NCBI RefSeq assembly: GCF_003123745.1
Contig: NZ_QETB01000001.1
Span: 62,001 to 126,000, forward strand
Source: Ancrocorticia populi
GTDB taxonomy: Bacteria; Actinomycetota; Actinomycetes; Actinomycetales; Actinomycetaceae
DNA length: 64,000 bases
Direction of reading: 5' to 3'
The notes beneath the pieces were generated by a model, which was not told the DNA's origin, did not search any database, and saw only the letters and a list, made by a program, of their open reading frames with translations. The first letter of the stretch is position 1. Every line of letters starts with the position of its first letter. This document shows, in pieces, positions 60,006 through 64,000 of the stretch. The position numbers were made by a program, and so were the translations under genes.

Positions 60006-60770
60006 TTACTCCGCCCCAAGGGCTAGGTGAAATGAGTAGAGGTTCGCGTTGTAAATGTGCGATCCATACTCCACTACGTTGCCCGCGGCGTCATACGCAG
60101 TGCGCTCCATGGTGAGGAGTGCTGCACCAACTTCAGTTTCCAAGAACTTGGCATCTTCCTCTGTGGCATTACGGGCGCCGATGGACTGTTGGGCGGTTGC
60201 GGGCTGGACGCCGCGTCTGGCGAGGCAGGAGTAGAGGCCGCCATTGGACAGTTCGGTCAATGTAGGTGCGCTGCTTGCTGGCAAAAGATTCATCATGATC
60301 GCCAGTGTCCGTTCGTCGATGAAACGGCGGCGACGTACCTGAATGATCTCTGTTCCCGGAGCGCATCCCAGAAGATCGGCTTCGTCAGCTGCTGCCAGCT
60401 TGACTTCATAGCTCATCACCTCGGTACGTGGTTCGAAACCTGCTTTGACAAGATCGTCATTGAGTGAGGTAAGAGAGAGCGGCCTGCGGACCTGCGAGGG
60501 GGTTACGCGTGTGCCAACACCCCGCCGGCGCGTGAGGAGTCCGCGCGCTACAAGGTCCTGAAGTGCCCGGCGGGCTGTTGGGCGTGAGACGCTTAAGCGT
60601 CCAGCCATAGAAACTTCATCTTCAATGAGACGACCAGGCTCAACTTTGCCGGATGTAATCGCTTCTTCGAGAGGCTTGGCAATCTGTTGATATAACGGTT
60701 CTCCAGAATCGCGGTCTAGGACGATCTCGGGTGCATACGGGTTCGTAAGCTTTGAGGACGAGTCGGCCAT
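60006..60770 (-). CDS. GntR-family regulator with UTRA domain
   Basis: 254 aa. N-terminal winged helix (GEPLYQQIAKPLEEAI, VSMAGRLSVSRPTARRALQDL, TRRRGVGTRV) and UTRA ligand domain (VRRRRFIDERTLAIMMNLLP onward) of the HutC subfamily, which binds sugar-related ligands. It is divergent from iolC and close to iolG, so it is the likely local inositol regulator, like IolR of Corynebacterium, which is also GntR-type. AGGGGAATG precedes the ATG. Confidence 0.9.
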   Translation of the reverse strand: MADSSSKLTNPYAPEIVLDRDSGEPLYQQIAKPLEEAITSGKVEPGRLIEDEVSMAGRLSVSRPTARRALQDLVARGLLTRRRGVGTRVTPSQVRRPLSLTSLNDDLVKAGFEPRTEVMSYEVKLAAADEADLLGCAPGTEIIQVRRRRFIDERTLAIMMNLLPASSAPTLTELSNGGLYSCLARRGVQPATAQQSIGARNATEEDAKFLETEVGAALLTMERTAYDAAGNVVEYGSHIYNANLYSFHLALGAE

Positions 60771-60858
60771 GACATTCCCCTAACATATCCGGCATATCAG
60801 TGTATTTCCTTGATACTACTAGAGAATTGCCCATGAAGCGTTATGTTAGAACAAAGTG

Positions 60859-60897
60859 TTGACATGGGAAGGGGTATCGCATACATTGTAGTTGTAT
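60859..60897 (+). promoter_or_regulatory. iolC promoter with possible operator
   Basis: TTGACA at 60859-60864, 17-base spacer, TACATT at 60882-60887: a strong housekeeping-type promoter. ATACA at 60881-60885 and TGTAT at 60893-60897 form an inverted repeat across the -10 box and start point, a candidate site for the divergent GntR regulator. Confidence 0.7.
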
Positions 60898-60927
60898 CAC
60901 TCCCCAGAGCTGTGGAAGGAACTGACG

Positions 60928-61917
60928 ATGGGTAGTTCAGGTGGTGGCAATACGTTGGATTTGCTGTCGATTGGTCGGTCCGGTGTTGATGTATACCCCT
61001 TGCAAACAGGGGTAGGACTTGAAGATGTGACGAGTTTCGGAAAGTTTCTTGGAGGATCTCCGACGAACGTAGCCGTTGCAGCGTCCCGGCTGGGTAACCG
61101 CAGCGCGGTTATCACAGGCGTTGGTGAAGATCCGTTTGGTCGGTTCGTACGCCGCGAGATGCGGCGCCTCGGCGTTTCTGACGAGTATGTTGCCCGAAAC
61201 GCGAACTTCAATACTCCAGTGACGTTTTGTGAGATCTTCCCGCCTGATGATTTCCCGCTTTACTTTTATCGGGAGCCTTCAGCGCCCGACCTCCAGCTCA
61301 CCCCCGATGATATTCCCGATGAGGCCGTGGCGAATGCCAAGGTATTCTGGCTATCCGTCACGGGCCTGTCGCAAGAGCCTTCCCGTGAAGCTCATCATTA
61401 CGCGCTTGATCTGCGGAACGGTAGCGGGTGGACTATCGCCGATCTGGACTACCGTCCCATGTTCTGGGAAAACGAAGAGATTGCGCACGCTGAAGTTGAG
61501 CGCATGCTCTCGAAGGTGAATGTTGCGATTGGCAACAAGGATGAATGTCGGATCGCTGTGGGTGAGACTGAACCCGACCGTGCTGCAGATGCGTTGCTCG
61601 AACGTGGTGTAGACATCGCTGTGGTGAAGCAAGGACCACTCGGAACTCTCGCAAAGACCAAGGAAGAACGCATCGTGGTTCCCGTGACCCCCGTGGAGGT
61701 CTGCAACGGACTTGGCGCTGGAGATTCCTTCGGTGGCTCGTTCTCCCATGCGTTACTCCAAGGATGGGACTTGCCTAAGGCGCTGCAGTTCGCCTCGACG
61801 GCAGGTGCGATCGTTGCCTCGCGGCTTGAGTGTTCAACTGCAATGGCAACTGAGGTGGAGATCCTTCATAAGATTAAGAACCACCCCGAGACCACCCCAG
61901 TGATTGAGAAGCGGTGA
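60928..61917 (+). CDS. iolC: 5-dehydro-2-deoxygluconokinase
   Basis: Ribokinase-family kinase that phosphorylates 5-dehydro-2-deoxygluconate in inositol breakdown, 329 aa. The ATG at 60928 (AAGGA upstream) is used because the longer frame starts before the predicted transcript. Motifs: FGKFLGGSPTNVAVAASRLG, IADLDYRPMFW, and the anion-hole motif NGLGAGDSFGGSFSHAL with the catalytic Asp. It leads the rightward operon iolC, aldolase, iolB, iolD. Confidence 0.95.
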   Translation: MGSSGGGNTLDLLSIGRSGVDVYPLQTGVGLEDVTSFGKFLGGSPTNVAVAASRLGNRSAVITGVGEDPFGRFVRREMRRLGVSDEYVARNANFNTPVTFCEIFPPDDFPLYFYREPSAPDLQLTPDDIPDEAVANAKVFWLSVTGLSQEPSREAHHYALDLRNGSGWTIADLDYRPMFWENEEIAHAEVERMLSKVNVAIGNKDECRIAVGETEPDRAADALLERGVDIAVVKQGPLGTLAKTKEERIVVPVTPVEVCNGLGAGDSFGGSFSHALLQGWDLPKALQFASTAGAIVASRLECSTAMATEVEILHKIKNHPETTPVIEKR

Positions 61918-61923
61918 TAACAG

Positions 61924-62787
61924 ATGACTCTCATTGAGAAACTCTCGAGTATTCGCGCAACAGACCCGGTCCAGATTGAAAAGCGTTTAGCTGATCGTCC
62001 ACAACCCGCTTTGGCGGAGATTGATCGGCTCATGGTGATCGCGTGCGATCACCCAGCGCGCGGAGCACTCGGCGCAGGTGCCAATCGGATGGCGATGGAG
62101 TCTCGAGAAGATGTGCTTCAGCGATGTGTAGCGGCACTATCCCGACCTGGAGTTAACGGATTCCTTGGAACCGCCGACATGATCGAAGATCTCGCACTTC
62201 TGGGAGCGCTTGATGGTAAAGCCGTGTGGGGTTCGATGAACCGGGCGGGCCTTCAAGGTGCATCCTTCGAGATGGACGATCGGTTTACTTGCTACGACGC
62301 AGAAGGCATCGAGGCCCAAGGACTCGTTGGCGGCAAGATGCTCTTGCGCTTCAACTACTCGGATGCAGCCACGGCGGCAACAATGGAAAGCTGTGCCCAC
62401 GCAATCGACGAGCTTGCAGCACGTGGACTGAACGCAATGGTGGAACCATTTGTATCCGTATGGAAGGGAGATCGAATTGTCAACGATCTCTCAGCTGATG
62501 CGGTGATTCGCTCTATCGCGATTGCGTCCGGGCTTGCGCGAACTTCCGCACATACGTGGCTGAAGCTGCCCTGCATCCAGGACATGGCTAGGGTCATGGA
62601 GGCAACGACTCTGCCGAGTCTGATCCTTGGGGGCGAAGTATCGAATGACCCCGACGCCACTCATGCCCTGTGGGCTGAGGCTCTCGCCCAGCCCAACGTA
62701 CGCGGCCTTGTGATTGGCCGTTCACTGTTGTATCCGCCCAATGATGATGTTGAGGCGGCCGTAGACCAAGCTGTGGAGTTGCTATGA
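61924..62787 (+). CDS. Cgl0159-like (beta/alpha)8 aldolase-type protein
   Basis: 287 aa, six bases after iolC. It has a class I aldolase-like barrel: RLMVIACDHPARGALGAG, KAVWGSMNRAGL, DRFTCYDAEGIEAQGLVGGK (split), KLPCIQDMARVMEATTLPS and ILGGEVSNDP. Lys in HTWLKLPC is the likely Schiff-base residue. In actinobacterial iol operons this family probably replaces IolJ, splitting 2-deoxy-5-keto-gluconate 6-phosphate. The role is inferred from context. It overlaps iolB (ATGA). Confidence 0.83.
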   Translation: MTLIEKLSSIRATDPVQIEKRLADRPQPALAEIDRLMVIACDHPARGALGAGANRMAMESREDVLQRCVAALSRPGVNGFLGTADMIEDLALLGALDGKAVWGSMNRAGLQGASFEMDDRFTCYDAEGIEAQGLVGGKMLLRFNYSDAATAATMESCAHAIDELAARGLNAMVEPFVSVWKGDRIVNDLSADAVIRSIAIASGLARTSAHTWLKLPCIQDMARVMEATTLPSLILGGEVSNDPDATHALWAEALAQPNVRGLVIGRSLLYPPNDDVEAAVDQAVELL

Positions 62788-63659
62788 ATAACGAAAAGTA
62801 TGTAATCCGTGCGGGTCAAACCGCACACGACGAATATGCCCTTGACCTTTCGCCAGAAATCGCAGGTTGGGAATGGTCTTCACTCCGCGTCGTTGCCCTC
62901 GAGGCTGGCGCGAGTGTGACGGTTCCAGGCGGCGAGGCCGAGTTCTTGGTCCTGCCACTTCAGGGAGGATGCGCTGTTGAGGTTGACGGGCGCAGCTACG
63001 AGATTGCTGGCCGTGAATCCGTGTTCACAGATATCACTGACTACATCTACATCCCTCGCCACACGGATATCCGCGTGAGCTCAAAGGAAGGTGGGCGCTT
63101 CTCCCTCCCGGGTGCCAAGGCAACTAGGGATTTGCCGGTGCGATACTGCCCACGCGATGAAGTTCAGGTTGGCCTCCGAGGTGCTGGACCGTCCTCACGC
63201 CAGGTGAACAACTATGCGCTCGGCAATGATCTGGAAACTTCGCACCTGCTTGCAACCGAGGTGCTTACGCCAGGCGGCAACTGGTCTTCTTACCCTCCGC
63301 ATAAGCACGATGAGCACAACGATGTTGAGCGCGTCCTCGAAGAGGTCTACTACTACGAAGTGCGTCGCGGAGATAACGACACCGAAGGTTTCGCTCTTCA
63401 ACGGATCTATCCTTCCCCGGGCCACGATATTGATGTGTGCACCGAGGTTCGAGACGGAGATATCGTTGTGATGCCCTACGGTTACCACGGCCCATCTGTT
63501 GCTGCTCCGGGCTACGATCTCTACTACCTAAATGTCATGGCTGGCCCGGCTGAGGATTCGGTATGGCTAATGACTGACGATCCGCACCACACATGGGTAC
63601 GCCAAACATGGGAGACCCAAGAAGTAGATTCACGCCTGCCCATGACCCCAATGGAGTAG
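62784..63659 (+). CDS. iolB: 5-deoxy-glucuronate isomerase
   Basis: Isomerises 5-deoxy-glucuronate to 5-dehydro-2-deoxygluconate, giving the substrate of IolC; 291 aa bicupin. Metal ligands appear in SYPPHKHDEHND (His residues), the Glu of EEVYYYE and the His of GYHGPSVAAPGYD. The start ATG at 62784 overlaps the preceding stop. Confidence 0.94.
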   Translation: MNNEKYVIRAGQTAHDEYALDLSPEIAGWEWSSLRVVALEAGASVTVPGGEAEFLVLPLQGGCAVEVDGRSYEIAGRESVFTDITDYIYIPRHTDIRVSSKEGGRFSLPGAKATRDLPVRYCPRDEVQVGLRGAGPSSRQVNNYALGNDLETSHLLATEVLTPGGNWSSYPPHKHDEHNDVERVLEEVYYYEVRRGDNDTEGFALQRIYPSPGHDIDVCTEVRDGDIVVMPYGYHGPSVAAPGYDLYYLNVMAGPAEDSVWLMTDDPHHTWVRQTWETQEVDSRLPMTPME

Positions 63660-63724
63660 TAGGCCCGCATCCGTTTTGGCCTCATCGATGAGCGCCACTT
63701 ATTCCAAACCCATCAGGAGAAATT

Positions 63725-64000
63725 ATGAGTAAACCCCTAGTTGAAACGGTCCGCCTAACGGTGGCGCAGGCAACGATCCGTTTCCTTGTTAATCAGTATT
63801 CCGAGCGTGACGGCGTGGAGCAGCGCCTGATTGCCGGAGCATTCGGCATCTTCGGGCACGGCAATGTAGCGGGTCTAGGCCAGGCCCTACTGCAAAACGA
63901 ACTTGACCCCGAGCCGGATGGCGGCGAAATGCCCTACATCATGCCGCGCAACGAGCAAGGTGAGGTCCACGCGGCCTCCGCGTATGCCAAGTCGACGAAT
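63725..64000 (+). CDS. iolD: THcHDO hydrolase IolD, 5' part
   Basis: ThDP-dependent enzyme opening the inositol ring product; only the first 92 codons lie in the window. The ATG at 63725 has CAGGAG upstream. The translation starts MSKPLVETVRLTVAQATIRF and continues NQYSERDGVEQRLIAGAFG and GHGNVAGLGQALLQNE, the well-known IolD N-terminus with the ThDP-activating Glu region. It continues past the right edge. Confidence 0.92.
   Translation, partial: MSKPLVETVRLTVAQATIRFLVNQYSERDGVEQRLIAGAFGIFGHGNVAGLGQALLQNELDPEPDGGEMPYIMPRNEQGEVHAASAYAKSTN

Overview
The window comes from an actinobacterial chromosome. The clearest sign is the block at 20-31 kb: crgA, class E sortase, a glutamine amidotransferase, a PASTA kinase (pknB), pbpA, rodA, pstP, fhaB and fhaA, in the order and orientation known from Mycobacterium and relatives. 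This block normally lies near the replication origin. A cyclophilin, dnaB, and many GTG and TTG starts fit the same picture. The GC content looks moderately high by eye (not computed). The small gene set, the single kinase in the cell-wall block (no pknA) and the queuosine salvage pair make an Actinomycetaceae-like organism (Trueperella, Arcanobacterium and similar) my best guess, but this is inference.

Layout. 0-6 kb: the end of a glutamate-type ABC permease, a CPH-type copper P-type ATPase, a decayed AbiEi-like gene, a helical-repeat membrane protein, a cyclophilin and a rhomboid protease. 5.8-6.1 kb: a dense cluster of DnaA-box-like sites. 6-20 kb: an exopolysaccharide or surface-glycan locus made of two convergent operons. 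The rightward operon has an odd phosphoglycosyl transferase, a 4,6-dehydratase, an aminotransferase, a family 4 glycosyltransferase and a polymerase-like membrane protein. The leftward operon has an intact phosphoglycosyl transferase, a flippase, two tandem pairs of ATP-grasp ligase plus fold-III PLP decarboxylase, and a BY-kinase. 20-31 kb: galE and the cell-division/cell-wall signalling block. 31.8 kb: tRNA-Leu(CAG). 32-47 kb: mixed housekeeping genes (alcohol dehydrogenase, MATE exporter, dnaB with a second DnaA-box cluster, pdxK, aldo/keto reductase, peptidase, ArsR regulator, acyltransferase, ilvA, CYTH protein, DUF222/HNH nuclease, DUF4261 protein, yhhQ and tgt). 47-55 kb: a PhoP/PhoR-like two-component system beside a Cthe_2159-like lipoprotein, a VTC-type polyphosphate polymerase domain protein, a DUF4956 membrane protein, a phosphodiester glycosidase and a GT2-GtrA glycosyltransferase. 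55.5-64 kb: a myo-inositol catabolic locus (transaldolase, iolT-like transporter, iolG-like dehydrogenase, GntR regulator, iolC, Cgl0159-like aldolase, iolB, start of iolD).

Two regions deserve attention as possible undescribed systems. First, the glycan locus builds what looks like a UDP-4-amino-4,6-dideoxy sugar but shows no acetyltransferase for it; instead it carries two ligase/decarboxylase pairs, suggesting that an amino-acid-derived group is attached to the glycan. Second, the VTC/DUF4956/Cthe_2159 genes face a phosphodiester glycosidase across a short intergenic region with tandem 11-bp direct repeats, next to a PhoP-like regulator, suggesting a phosphate-linked envelope module. Smaller regulatory finds are paired SOS-box-like sites before the HNH nuclease, a structured leader with an intrinsic terminator placed directly before the DUF4261 gene, and a palindromic operator just downstream of the iolG promoter. 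No rRNA, CRISPR array, transposase or prophage gene was seen.
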